This document shows, piece after piece, positions 38,498-47,805 of a DNA stretch of 56,470 bases. Origin of the DNA: an uncultured Clostridia bacterium (GTDB lineage Bacteria; Bacillota; Clostridia; TANB77; CAG-508). The DNA lies in contig CANQTN010000009.1 of NCBI GenBank assembly GCA_947626815.1, positions 1-56,470 on the forward strand. Reading direction: 5' to 3'. The position numbers were made by a program, and so were the translations under genes. The notes beneath the pieces were generated by a model. It was not told where the DNA came from and searched no databases. It worked only from the letters and a program-made list of their open reading frames with translations. The stretch's first letter is position 1. Each line of letters begins with the position of its first letter.

Positions 38498-40502
38498 TTA
38501 ATATTTTACAAAAATCTTATTTCCTTTATTTATTTTTATTCCTTCAATTGGAGTTTGTTCTTTAATTATTGTATTTTCTTTATCTAATGTTTCTTCATTT
38601 TCTTCTGTAATTCCATTAATGCTTAATTCTAAACCTATCTCTTTCAATACTTTTTCTGCTTCTTTTATTGATAATCCAGTTATATTTGGTACACTCACTT
38701 CTTCTACAACTTCCAGCTCTTCTTGTTTTCCTTGATTTACTTCTAAATATGGCAAAATTTCACTAAATATTTGACCTCCTACTGGTGCTGCAACACCACC
38801 TCCTTGATGTCCCCCTTCTCCTGTTGGATTATACAAAGTTACCAATACAACAACTTGTGGATTTTCAATTGGAGCAACTCCGGCAAAAAGATGTAACATA
38901 CTTATTGGTATTTACTCCATCTTCTGAAGTTCCTGTCTTTCCACCAATTCTATACCCTGCTACTTTAGCATTTTTTCCTGTTCCCTCTGCCACTACTGAT
39001 TCCATCATACTCAAAACTTTTTCCGAAGTTTCTTTTGAAATAATTTCACCATTAGTTTTTACCGGTATATCAGTAGCTTCTTTTGTCTGACTATTAATAA
39101 TTTGTTTTACTACTCTAGGCTGTATACTTATTCCACCATTTGCAATACTTGAAACCGCTGTAACAAGTTGTATAGGAGTAATCTCAAATCTTTGGCCAAA
39201 ACTAATCGTTGCAAGCTCAACTGGACCCGCCTTTTCCTTAGCTAAAAAAATACTATTAGCTTCTCCTGGCAAATCAATTCCAGTTTTATTTAATAATTTA
39301 AATTTATTCAAATATTGATAATATTTATCTACTCCTATTTTTTGACCCAGTCCAATAAAAACTGGATTACAAGAATTCATCAAAGCCGTTCTTAGACTTT
39401 CTGAACCATGTGGCTTATAATATCTCCAACATTTAATTCTAACTCCAGCTACTTCTATTGAACCTGTACAAGAAAATTCTCCTTCTTTATCAATATCTGT
39501 AACCAGTCCCTCTTCAATAGCTGCTGATGTAGTTATCAATTTAAAAACTGAACCTGGTTCATAAGTATCTGCAATTGCCTTATTTCTCCATACTGCCTGT
39601 AAATTTTTTGTTTTTTCCGATTGTTGCATATTTTCCCATATTCCCTTCAGTTCATCTGTATAAGCATTATATGGATTATTTAAATCATAGTTTGGATATG
39701 TAGCCATTGCTAAAATATCTCCATTTTGCGGATTCATAACAACTACATTTCCTCCATCTGTACAAGCATTATCAATACATGCTTCTTCTAAATATTTTTC
39801 TACTATAGATTGAATACTCAAATCGATTGTTAACACTAAATCATTTCCATCAATCGCTGATACATAATTTTCCCCTTCTTCACCTATTTCTCCACCTTTT
39901 GCATCTGTATGACGTTGTATAGAACCTTGTGTTCCTTTCAGCTCCTTATCATACTTTGCTTCAATTCCGTCCAAACCTTGATTATCACTTCCACAAAAAC
40001 CAATTATTTGTGAAGCAAGATTTGAATATGGATAATACCTTTTTGTATCTTCATCAATATTAATTCCTGTTTTTATCCCGTTTTGTTCCATCCAAACTCT
40101 TAATTTATCTGTTTTTTCTTTATCTACTTTTTTCACAATTGTCTCAATCGAACTTCTTTTACTTACTTTTTTTAGTGTTGCTTCATAATCTAGCTCAAAA
40201 ATATCTGCTAAAATTTGAGCCACTTTTTCTTTATTTTCTTTTGCTATATTTCCAGGATTTACACTCACTGTTTCTACTGTACTACTCACCGCCAATATAT
40301 TTTTTCCAGTCGCATCATAAATAACTCCTCTTTTGGGGTTAATTGCTCTATCTAAAGTCTGCTGAACATATGCCATACTAGATAATTCCCCACCTTTTAT
40401 TAATTGTATATATCCTACTCTTGTAATTAAAAGTGTTATTATACTAAATGCTATAAAAAGAATATTTTTCAATTTTTTCTTACTTGAAAGCTTTATTTTC
40501 AT
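38498..40502 (-). CDS. Class B penicillin-binding protein with PASTA domain (FtsI/SpoVD type), needs a +1 frameshift at CGG
   Basis: 667 residues if the CGG at 38882 is read as +1. One membrane helix, a dimerisation domain with PKRGVIYDATGKNILAV, then the transpeptidase domain: catalytic Ser in EPGSVFKLIT, SCN in MNSCNPVF, and KTGTSEDG. Frame 0 then gives NKYVTSFCRSCSN-stop. Skipping the C gives NKYVTSFCGVAPIENPQVVV, the normal end of the fold, and one PASTA domain (VPNITGLSIKEAEKVLKEIG). The KTG-to-PASTA part would be lost without recoding. It follows mraZ-rsmH-ftsL, so it is probably the division transpeptidase. The paralogue at 45482-47749 has no CGG at this place. Confidence 0.88.
38879..38882 (-). 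other. CGG +1 frameshift site, PASTA PBP
   Basis: TGC CGG AGT in frame 0; read as TGC (C) GGA GTT. Restores SFCGVAPIENP. An extra T in the preceding T-run would also restore the frame (SFAGVAP), but the CGG explanation agrees with the nine other sites. Confidence 0.8.
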
Positions 40503-40555
40503 AATAAAAAAACCTCCTAATTAATATTATTAGAAAGTTTTTTGTTTATTACTTA

Positions 40556-41056
40556 TTATTTTTTATTAAAAATCTTGTCTATAAACTTTTCAAACCAATT
40601 TTTTTCCTTCTCTTTAATTACTTCCTCTGATGCAGACACTACATAATCTTTCTTTGGCAAAGTAACATATATTGTTTGTTTATTTGTTAATTTTTGCATT
40701 CCTAATTTTTCTTTTGCCAATTTTTCTATAGTATTCAAATTTAAACTATTTTCAATATTCACCTTTAATTGTTCATTTTCTTTTTGAAGCGATGACAGTT
40801 CCTTTTTTAATGTCTGGACCTTATTAAACTTTTCATTTATCTGAGAGTTTCTATAACTTATGGTTAAAAGCAACATAAACACTCCAATTACAAGAAATGT
40901 TAATTGAATTTGTTTCTTTTTCTGTTTTATTGATAATTTTGGACCTTTTTTTGGCAAGTCTTTTACTAATTTTATTTTCTCTTCTTTATTTTCTTGTTGC
41001 GTTTTAGGTGCTACTTTTCTTGGGCTTGTACCATATTCATATCTACTTTTTGCCAT
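40556..41056 (-). CDS. FtsL/DivIC-like cell division protein
   Basis: 166 residues: a basic cytosolic N-terminus, one membrane helix (LTFLVIGVFMLLLTI) at about 55-70, and a coiled coil (KKELSSLQKENEQLKVNIEN) followed by IEKLAKEKLGMQKL, the usual FtsL/DivIC pattern. The C-terminal tail is charged. Its place between rsmH and the PBP gene is that of ftsL in dcw clusters. Sequence alone cannot separate FtsL from DivIC. Confidence 0.8.
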   Translation of the reverse strand: MAKSRYEYGTSPRKVAPKTQQENKEEKIKLVKDLPKKGPKLSIKQKKKQIQLTFLVIGVFMLLLTISYRNSQINEKFNKVQTLKKELSSLQKENEQLKVNIENSLNLNTIEKLAKEKLGMQKLTNKQTIYVTLPKKDYVVSASEEVIKEKEKNWFEKFIDKIFNKK

Positions 41057-41079
41057 AAGTTACTCACCTCCTCTTTTGT

Positions 41080-42009
41080 TTATTTCTTTTCAAATACTCT
41101 TAATTTTGCACTTTTACTTCTTGAATTTTCTTCAATTTCTTTATCATCTGCCATTATAGGTTTTTTGGTTATTATTTCTCCTAAAGAGTTTGCTCCACAC
41201 ATACAATATGGTAAATCTTTTGGACAAATACAGTGCCCTTTAGCTTCTATAAATGCCTTTTTTACAGCCCTATCTTCTAATGAATGAAATGTAATAACAC
41301 ATAATCTACCTTCACTTTTCAAACAATCTATACTATCCATAATTGTATTATATAATGGCTTTATTTCATTATTAACTTCTATTCTAATTGCTTGAAATGT
41401 CCTTTTAGCAGGATGTCCATCTTTTTGCTTAGATTTAGGTATTGATTTTTCAATAATATTTACTAATTCCTTTGTCGTTTCTATACTATGTTCTTTTCTA
41501 GCTATGCAAATATTTCTAGCAATGTTTCTAGAAAATCTTTCTTCCCCATACTCATAAATAATCTTTGCTAAAATACTTTCTTCATATTCATTTATAACAT
41601 TTTTAGCAGTTAATTTTTGCGATTTATCCATCCTCATATCTAAGTCATTTTCACCTAAATAACTAAATCCTCTATTTCTTTCATCTAATTGATATGATGA
41701 AACTCCTAAATCTAATAAAATACCATCTACTTCATCTATATTTAATTTATCTAATATTTCTTTTATATTATCATGATTGCCATGCACATATTTTACATTA
41801 GAAAATTCTTTTAAATTATCTTTCGCAGCTTTTAGTGCTTCTTCATCTCTATCTATTCCTACTAAAATACCTTGATTTGATAATTGTTTAACTATCTCTT
41901 TGCTATGTCCTGCTCCTCCTAATGTTCCATCTACATAAATACCATTGGGATTTATTTTTAATTGCTCTATACATTGTTTTAACATGACTGGTTTATGTTT
42001 AAATTTCAA
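41080..42009 (-). CDS. rsmH: 16S rRNA C1402 N4-methyltransferase
   Basis: A 309-residue methyltransferase (MraW). The N-terminal HKPVMLKQCIEQL and the SAM loop YVDGTLGGAGHSKEIVKQL are typical, as is ITFHSLEDRAVKKAF near the C-terminus. A cysteine group (CICPKDLPYCMCG) follows. It is preceded by an unusually long, purine-rich leader (42010-42436). Confidence 0.95.
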   Translation of the reverse strand: MKFKHKPVMLKQCIEQLKINPNGIYVDGTLGGAGHSKEIVKQLSNQGILVGIDRDEEALKAAKDNLKEFSNVKYVHGNHDNIKEILDKLNIDEVDGILLDLGVSSYQLDERNRGFSYLGENDLDMRMDKSQKLTAKNVINEYEESILAKIIYEYGEERFSRNIARNICIARKEHSIETTKELVNIIEKSIPKSKQKDGHPAKRTFQAIRIEVNNEIKPLYNTIMDSIDCLKSEGRLCVITFHSLEDRAVKKAFIEAKGHCICPKDLPYCMCGANSLGEIITKKPIMADDKEIEENSRSKSAKLRVFEKK

Positions 42010-42436
42010 CTTTGCACCTCTCTACATGTAAAATATATTTCTTAACTTTAAAAATAGCTGGTAATTTCTGCAAACTACCAGCTGACTTTCTTTGTTTTTA
42101 TCTTTTGATATTCCAATCATCTTATGTAGCATTCATTCGTATATTTTATTTCTTCCTTATGTATTTCCAAATCTTTAGTATTTTACATTTAAACTTCATC
42201 TTTTGTCTTTCATCTTTTGTAAAAAAATATTTGCTGCTTTATCTTTTGTTTTTTCATTTTTCTCTTTAGTTTGCTATTTAGATTTTTTCTTATCTTTTGT
42301 TCTTTGTTTATTTTTTCTTTAGAATTTACTTCTAATTTTATCTTTTGTACCTTGTCCTTTGTATCTTTTTCTTTCGTCCTTTTTTATTTTTTTCTTTTGT
42401 AAATTTGTCTTTTGTAACTATATAAACTTTTTCAAG
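42010..42436 (-). other. 427-base leader between mraZ and rsmH with degenerate ACAAAAGA repeats
   Basis: No gene on either strand. The minus-strand transcript would be strongly purine-rich, with about eight to ten irregularly spaced copies of ACAAAAGA-like words between 42160 and 42420. It ends in a hairpin at 42056-42083. Its origin is unclear: slipped repeat expansion, decayed coding sequence or an RNA leader are all possible. Confidence 0.5.
42056..42083 (-). terminator. Hairpin with T-run upstream of rsmH
   Basis: AGCTGGTA (42056-42063) pairs with TACCAGCT (42076-42083) with further pairing inside. On the minus strand it is followed by ATTTTTAAAG. It could end mraZ transcription or act as an attenuator before rsmH. 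Confidence 0.6.
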
Positions 42437-42862
42437 TTATATACCAAGCATTGTCATATTTTCTGCAATTTCATCTGCTGAAATATTTTCATCACAATTC
42501 TCCCATGTTTGTTTATCCCAAATTTCAAGTCTTGTGCCTACCCCAATTATAATTGCTTCTTTCTCTAATTTTGCTGCTATTCTTAAATTATTAGGTAGTA
42601 AAAATCTACCTTGCTTATCTATTTCACATTCTGTTGCCCCTGACAAGAAAAATCTTACAAAATTTCTTGCATTTTTATCTGATAGTGGAAGTGCTTTTAA
42701 TTTAGATTCAAAATTTAACCATTCGCTTTGTGAAAATGCAAATAAACATCCATCTAAACCTTTTGTTACAATGAATTTTTCTCCCATATCGTTTCTTAAT
42801 TTTGCAGGCATTATTAATCTACCTTTTACGTCGATAGAATGTTCATATTCACCAATTAGCAA
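42437..42862 (-). CDS. mraZ: MraZ, DNA-binding protein of the division cluster
   Basis: A 141-residue MraZ with its two SpoVT/AbrB-like halves: [20 protein letters not shown] with the DXXXR signature DVKGR, and [16 protein letters not shown] with DKQGR. It binds direct repeats upstream of its own operon and represses it in studied species. AGAGGTGA precedes the ATG. Repeats of the GTGGAGAA or TGGGA type known as MraZ boxes were sought: CCACTTT-like repeats (TTTCTACCACTTTAAACCAC, on the plus strand at 42882-42901) lie just upstream and may be the operator. Confidence 0.92.
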   Translation of the reverse strand: MLIGEYEHSIDVKGRLIMPAKLRNDMGEKFIVTKGLDGCLFAFSQSEWLNFESKLKALPLSDKNARNFVRFFLSGATECEIDKQGRFLLPNNLRIAAKLEKEAIIIGVGTRLEIWDKQTWENCDENISADEIAENMTMLGI

Positions 42863-43252
42863 ACAGTTTCACCTCTTCTCACTTTCTACCACTTTAAACC
42901 ACTTTTCTCCACTTCAATTAAATTTTAATATAACTTTTATTATTTTGCAAGCTTTTTTCAAAATTTTTTTATTTTTTTTTTAATTAATTTTTAAAACCCT
43001 AACTAAATATGTTTTCATATTTTAAGGAGTTATTTATCTTCAATGATAAAATAGTTCATGCAAAATTATAAATTATAAAGCATTAGAAATGTTTTTTATA
43101 TTCTTTAATACACGAAAAAAATTCATGCAATTATTTGTCTTATTTTTTAATTTTATAGAACTTTCCGTATTATATCTGAATTTTTTTCTTATTAATAGTT
43201 CGTTCTTTTTTTTAGTTCTAATTGCTATACTTTTTATATAAGGAGGAGTAGC
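42863..43252. promoter_or_regulatory. mraZ upstream region with CCACTTT direct repeats
   Basis: Three CCAC(T)T(T)-like words occur in a row between about 42888 and 42916 (TACCACTTT, AACCACTTT, CTCCACTTC), i.e. GTGG repeats about ten bases apart on the minus strand. That is the spacing of known MraZ operator repeats. Beyond this the 390-bp region is A/T-rich; no gene seen. Confidence 0.55.
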
Positions 43253-43618
43253 ATGAACAATCAAGAAAAAATTTTAAGAAAAAGCATTGGTAAAAAAATA
43301 AAATTAGCTAGAACAAAAGCCGAATATACACAAGAACAATTAGCTGAAAAACTCTCATTATCTCCTAGATATATTAGTCAATTAGAAAGAGGTATTGCTT
43401 TTGGAAGTGCTACCACAATTATAAATGTGTGTAAAGCCTTGCAAATAGACTCTAATTTTTTATTTTATGATTTAATTAATAATAACTCTTCCGCTTTGGA
43501 TAACATTACAGATGATAAATTTTTAGAAAATTATTTACGATTAGATGATTATAATAAAACAATTTTAGCTGTACTTGCAAATGAATTAATAAAAATTCAA
43601 AACAAGCATAGAAACTAA
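43253..43618 (+). CDS. XRE-family transcriptional regulator
   Basis: A 121-residue helix-turn-helix protein. The HTH spans residues ~14-68: IGKKIKLARTKAEYTQEQLA, then LSLSPRYISQLERG. The last 50 residues are a small helical part without a recognised effector domain. AAGGAGG stands just before the ATG. It is alone and converges with the sortase gene through a shared terminator. Targets unknown. Confidence 0.85.
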   Translation: MNNQEKILRKSIGKKIKLARTKAEYTQEQLAEKLSLSPRYISQLERGIAFGSATTIINVCKALQIDSNFLFYDLINNNSSALDNITDDKFLENYLRLDDYNKTILAVLANELIKIQNKHRN

Positions 43619-43628
43619 AACTAAAAAA

Positions 43629-43666
43629 AATTGTCAACAAGGTTCATCCTTATTGACAATTTTTTT
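43629..43666. terminator. Bidirectional terminator between XRE gene and sortase
   Basis: AATTGTCAA-C-AAGG pairs with CCTT-A-TTGACAATT around TTCAT, followed by TTTTTTT and preceded by a run of A. Confidence 0.8.
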
Positions 43667-44423
43667 AATTTGCTTCTCTTGCTTTTATAATAGTTCTATG
43701 CTTACTATCTGTTGTACAAGTAATTAAAGTTATTTCCCTTTTACCATTTGTAAGTTGCGACGTACAACTTACATCTGTTGGATCTACTACATATTGGTTA
43801 TATACTTTATATTGTATTGTTTTTCCAGATAAATCTGTTATGTCTATAATGTCTCCTGTTTCTAAAGTAGATATTTTACTAAAAAATTTTGTGTTTCTAT
43901 AATTGTGCCCTACTATGCAATAATTTCCTACTTCATTCGGCTCTGGTCCCCAAAACTTAACAAGTGATATTTTTAACAATTCTTCTGTTTCTTCTGCTGA
44001 ATCTGTTACTCCATCTAAAATAGGATATTTTATATCTAATTTTGGTATACTTATTGTTGCTCCAACTGTATAGCTATATCCATTTTTCGTTGATTGCTTT
44101 TCCATATTTACAACAATTGGTCTATCTTGTGGTGTATTTTCTATCTCACTTTCATCAGCATCTTGTAATTCATCATTTAATACAACCACTAAAACCCCCT
44201 TATCTGCAACTGTTGTGTCCTTTTTTTCTGGAAAATTTAGTTCCTCTAAAATTTCTTGTGATACCTGTTCACTTTTATTTCTATCATATTCAGCATATAT
44301 ATATGCTGAAATTAATGCAACTAACACAAAAATTGAGATAACGAATTCAAATTTATAAATCTTCTTTTTCCTTTTTAATTCAGGTGTTATATACAATTTT
44401 TTAGTTATCAAAATTTGATTCAT
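43665..44423 (-). CDS. Sortase, class uncertain
   Basis: About 252 residues. An N-terminal helix (FVISIFVLVALISAYIYA) anchors it. Catalytic residues: His in CIVGHNYRNTKFF, Cys in EITLITCTTDSKHR, and the Arg that follows. SIPKLDIKYPIL marks the start of the barrel. ATG at 44423 is chosen for GGGAG seven bases upstream; an in-frame TTG six codons earlier is less likely. It lacks the NGTMF motif of the class B gene at 21484-22287, so it probably serves another substrate set, perhaps the LPQTG protein. Confidence 0.82.
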   Translation of the reverse strand: MNQILITKKLYITPELKRKKKIYKFEFVISIFVLVALISAYIYAEYDRNKSEQVSQEILEELNFPEKKDTTVADKGVLVVVLNDELQDADESEIENTPQDRPIVVNMEKQSTKNGYSYTVGATISIPKLDIKYPILDGVTDSAEETEELLKISLVKFWGPEPNEVGNYCIVGHNYRNTKFFSKISTLETGDIIDITDLSGKTIQYKVYNQYVVDPTDVSCTSQLTNGKREITLITCTTDSKHRTIIKAREAN

Positions 44424-44478
44424 TATATTCTCCCTTTTCAATATTTTATCAATTCCCTTTTTTATTATATCACAAATT

Positions 44479-45345
44479 CTAGCATATGGAAATACTTTTT
44501 AATAAATTTGCAATATTAGCATAATCTTCTAATTTTAAATTTTCAGGTCTCGCATTTATACTTATTCCTAATTTTTTTAATATTTCTGCACCTTTTTCTT
44601 TATCTGAAAAAACTTTTGTATTTACTAAAACATTTAATAGCGTTTTTCTTCTTTGCATAAAAGCATTTTTTATAATCTTAAACATCATTTCCTTATCTTT
44701 TACTTTTACAGGCGGATTTCTTCTTATATTCAACTTTATTACTTTTGAAGTAACTTCTGGCTCTGGTATAAATGAATTATTTTCAACCTCTATTATTTCT
44801 TCTACTTGTGCATAATAATAAACACTATAAGTTATACTCCCTGTTTGCCTTTCACCTGGTAAAGCACTTATTCTATCTGCCACCTCTTTTTGTATCATAA
44901 CTGTTATACTTTCTAATGATAAATTATCTTCTAATAGTTTCATAATAATTGGTGTAGTTATATAATATGGTAAATTTGCTACTATTTTTACATTTTTTAT
45001 ATTTTCTTTTTCATTTTCTATTATATTTTCCAAATTTACTTTTAGAATATCTTGATTTAAAATTTCAAAATTATCATATAATGAAAATCTATCTACTAAA
45101 ATGCTTACCATTTTTTTATCTAGCTCTATACATATTACTTTTTTAGCTTTTTCTAATAAATGTTTTGTTAAAGTCCCCAATCCTGGTCCAATTTCAATTA
45201 TTAAATCATCTTTTTCTATTTTACTACTATCAATAATAGATTTAATAACATATTCATCAATCAAAAAATTCTGTCCTAGAGATTTATTTGCCTTTATATT
45301 ATATTTATTCATTATAAATTTAGTTTCTTGCAAAATTGTATCCAT
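44479..45345 (-). CDS. rsmA: 16S rRNA dimethyladenosine transferase
   Basis: A 288-residue KsgA/RsmA that dimethylates two adenosines in helix 45 of 16S rRNA. Motifs: KSLGQNFLIDEYVI, IIEIGPGLGTLTKHLL (SAM site), ICIELDKKMV and the catalytic NLPYYITTP. The C-terminal domain has the expected MQRRKTLLNVL. No close partner genes. Confidence 0.95.
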   Translation of the reverse strand: MDTILQETKFIMNKYNIKANKSLGQNFLIDEYVIKSIIDSSKIEKDDLIIEIGPGLGTLTKHLLEKAKKVICIELDKKMVSILVDRFSLYDNFEILNQDILKVNLENIIENEKENIKNVKIVANLPYYITTPIIMKLLEDNLSLESITVMIQKEVADRISALPGERQTGSITYSVYYYAQVEEIIEVENNSFIPEPEVTSKVIKLNIRRNPPVKVKDKEMMFKIIKNAFMQRRKTLLNVLVNTKVFSDKEKGAEILKKLGISINARPENLKLEDYANIANLLKSISIC

Positions 45346-45481
45346 TTCTCTCCCCTATATAAAACATTTATTAGTATTATATTATACTATATTTTCCTTA
45401 TTTTTTCAAGTTTTATTGATTTTTATATTTATTTAATATAAAATATAATTAATTTATTATATTATAACTAAAGAGGTAATT

Positions 45482-47749
45482 ATGAAAAAAGAAAAAACTA
45501 CTAATAACAAAATTATAAAGTTAAAAACATCTGCTGAATCTAAAAATTTAGTTCATATTGTAAAATTAAGAATTTTTCTAGCTTTTACTATTATAATTTT
45601 TATTGTCTTGATTATAAGAATAAGTTTTATTCAATTTGTACAAGGTAATTCTTTAAAAGAAAAAGCCTATCAGCAACAAACTATTAATCAAATTATTAGC
45701 CCAAGACGTGGCAATATTTATGATTCAACTGGAAAAGCTCTAGCAATTAGTGCTCAAGTAGACACTATTACAATCAATCCAGCTAAATTTGTAAAAGATA
45801 ATGATGTTGATACAAAAGATTATAAAGAAAAAATTGCAAAGGCCCTTTCAGAAATATTTGAACTAAATTATGATGAAGTATTACAAAAAGTCAATAGCAA
45901 TTCTCAAGTAGAAACAATTATAAAAAAAGTTGAACAAGAAAAAGTTGATACTTTAAAACAATGGATGAAAGAAAATAAAGTATCTGTAGGTATAAACATT
46001 GATGAAGACACCAAACGATATTATCCTTACAATTCAGTAGCATCTAGTGTTATTGGTTTTTGTGGAAGCGATAATCAAGGTTTGAGTGGTATTGAGTCAA
46101 AATGGGAATCATATTTAACTGGTACTCCTGGTAAAATAGTAAGTTCAAAAGGTAACAATCAACAAGAAATTCCAAACAGCAAACAAACTTATATTTCTGC
46201 TGAAAACGGAAGTGATTTAACTCTTACTATTGATTTAAATATACAAACTATTGTTGAAAAATATTTAAAGCAAGCTGTCGAAAATAATAATTGTACCAGA
46301 GGTGGAAATGTAATTGCAATGGATCCCAAAACAGGTGACATTCTTGCAATGGCTTCTTACCCAGATTATAACTTAAATGAACCTTATACACCAAATCAAA
46401 TTTTAGCTCAAACTTATGATACTCTTTCATCTGAAGAAAAAAATGAAGCTTTATATAAAATGTGGGTAAACAAATCTGTTGCCGAAACTTACGAACCTGG
46501 TTCTACTTTTAAACTTATTACTTCTTCTGTAGCTCTAGAAGAAAATATTACTTCTACAGATGTAGAAAATGATTTTTACTGTAAAAGTTTTGAAGAAATC
46601 GCAGATCGTACTATCAAATGTTGGTCAGCTGTACCACATGGTTCTCAAAGTTTAAGATTAGCTCTTTGCAATTCATGCAACCCTGCATTTATGCAATTAG
46701 GAAAACGAATCGGTGCTCCTACATTATATAGATATTACAATGCATTTGGCTTATTTAATTCAACAAATTCTGGACTATATGGTGAACAAAGCGGTCTTTT
46801 CCATAGCTTAGAAAATGTAGGAGATGTTGAACTTGCTACTATGTCATTTGGGCAAAGAATTAATATAACACCTCTACAATTAATAACTGCTATATCTTGT
46901 ATAGCAAATGATGGAAAATTAATGCAACCTCGCATTGTAAAACAAATAACAAATACTGATACTTCTACTGTTACTGAAGTTCCTGTAACACAAGTTAGAC
47001 AAGTTATTTCAAAACAAACAGCAAAAAATGTTAGAAGTATGATGGAATCTGTTGTTATAGATGGTGGTGGAAAAAATGGTGCAGTTAATGGATATTCAAT
47101 TGGAGGAAAAACTGGTACATCTGAACCGCCTGTTGGTAAAAAAGAAGACGGATATGTTGCCTCTTTTGTAGCAATTTCTCCTATTGAAGATACTAAAATT
47201 GCTTTACTCGTTACTTTATATGATCCTAAAGGAAAAAATGGATATATGGGTGGACAAGTAGCTGGTCCTGTAGTTTCTCAAATATTATCTGAAATATTAC
47301 CTTGTCTTGGTGTTCCTTCCACAGAAGATGCTTCAAGTGATACAAATAGTGCAAATAACATTATAGTGCCAGATATTAGAAACAAAACTGTTGCAGAAGC
47401 AGACAAAATACTAAGAAATGCTGGTTTTAATACAAAAACATATGTTACTGGAGATGCTAATACAGTTCTTGTTAGTGACCAAACTCCAAAACCTGGAAAC
47501 TCACTTTCTAAAGATTCTATAATTGTACTTTATGGTCAAGGAAACACTATTTCTACTTCAGTTGAAGTTCCTGATTTAAGAGGAATGACTATGGCACAAG
47601 CAATTAGTGCCTTAAAATCTAAAAACTTGAATATTACAGTAGAAGGTACTGGTACAGTTGCCTCTCAAGATTATTTAACTGGTGAACAAGTTCAAGAAGG
47701 TACTATCATAAAAGTAACTTTAAAACCTACACTTACAAATGCACATTAG
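45482..47749 (+). CDS. Class B penicillin-binding protein with two PASTA domains
   Basis: 755 residues. One membrane helix, the dimerisation domain (SPRRGNIYDSTGKALAI), then the transpeptidase domain with Ser in EPGSTFKLIT, SCN in LCNSCNPAFMQ, and KTGTSEPP. Two PASTA domains follow (VPDIRNKTVAEADKILRNAG and VPDLRGMTMAQAISALKSKN). It is a paralogue of 38498-40502 but has an extra PASTA and no CGG. SpoVD-like or PbpX-like roles are possible; the lack of dcw neighbours favours a role other than main septation. Terminator at 47772-47799. Confidence 0.9.
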   Translation: MKKEKTTNNKIIKLKTSAESKNLVHIVKLRIFLAFTIIIFIVLIIRISFIQFVQGNSLKEKAYQQQTINQIISPRRGNIYDSTGKALAISAQVDTITINPAKFVKDNDVDTKDYKEKIAKALSEIFELNYDEVLQKVNSNSQVETIIKKVEQEKVDTLKQWMKENKVSVGINIDEDTKRYYPYNSVASSVIGFCGSDNQGLSGIESKWESYLTGTPGKIVSSKGNNQQEIPNSKQTYISAENGSDLTLTIDLNIQTIVEKYLKQAVENNNCTRGGNVIAMDPKTGDILAMASYPDYNLNEPYTPNQILAQTYDTLSSEEKNEALYKMWVNKSVAETYEPGSTFKLITSSVALEENITSTDVENDFYCKSFEEIADRTIKCWSAVPHGSQSLRLALCNSCNPAFMQLGKRIGAPTLYRYYNAFGLFNSTNSGLYGEQSGLFHSLENVGDVELATMSFGQRINITPLQLITAISCIANDGKLMQPRIVKQITNTDTSTVTEVPVTQVRQVISKQTAKNVRSMMESVVIDGGGKNGAVNGYSIGGKTGTSEPPVGKKEDGYVASFVAISPIEDTKIALLVTLYDPKGKNGYMGGQVAGPVVSQILSEILPCLGVPSTEDASSDTNSANNIIVPDIRNKTVAEADKILRNAGFNTKTYVTGDANTVLVSDQTPKPGNSLSKDSIIVLYGQGNTISTSVEVPDLRGMTMAQAISALKSKNLNITVEGTGTVASQDYLTGEQVQEGTIIKVTLKPTLTNAH

Positions 47750-47771
47750 AAATAAAATATATTAAATAAAT

Positions 47772-47799
47772 AATGCGGACAATATCATAAGTTCGCATT
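47772..47799. terminator. Terminator after the two-PASTA PBP
   Basis: AATGCGGAC pairs with GTTCGCATT (one G-T pair) around a ten-base loop, followed by TTTTATTTT. Confidence 0.75.
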
Positions 47800-47805
47800 T
47801 TTATT

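Noticed and set aside
43073..43264. 63-residue minus-strand open frame
   Set aside because: Overlaps the start of the XRE gene, has no ribosome site and resembles nothing.
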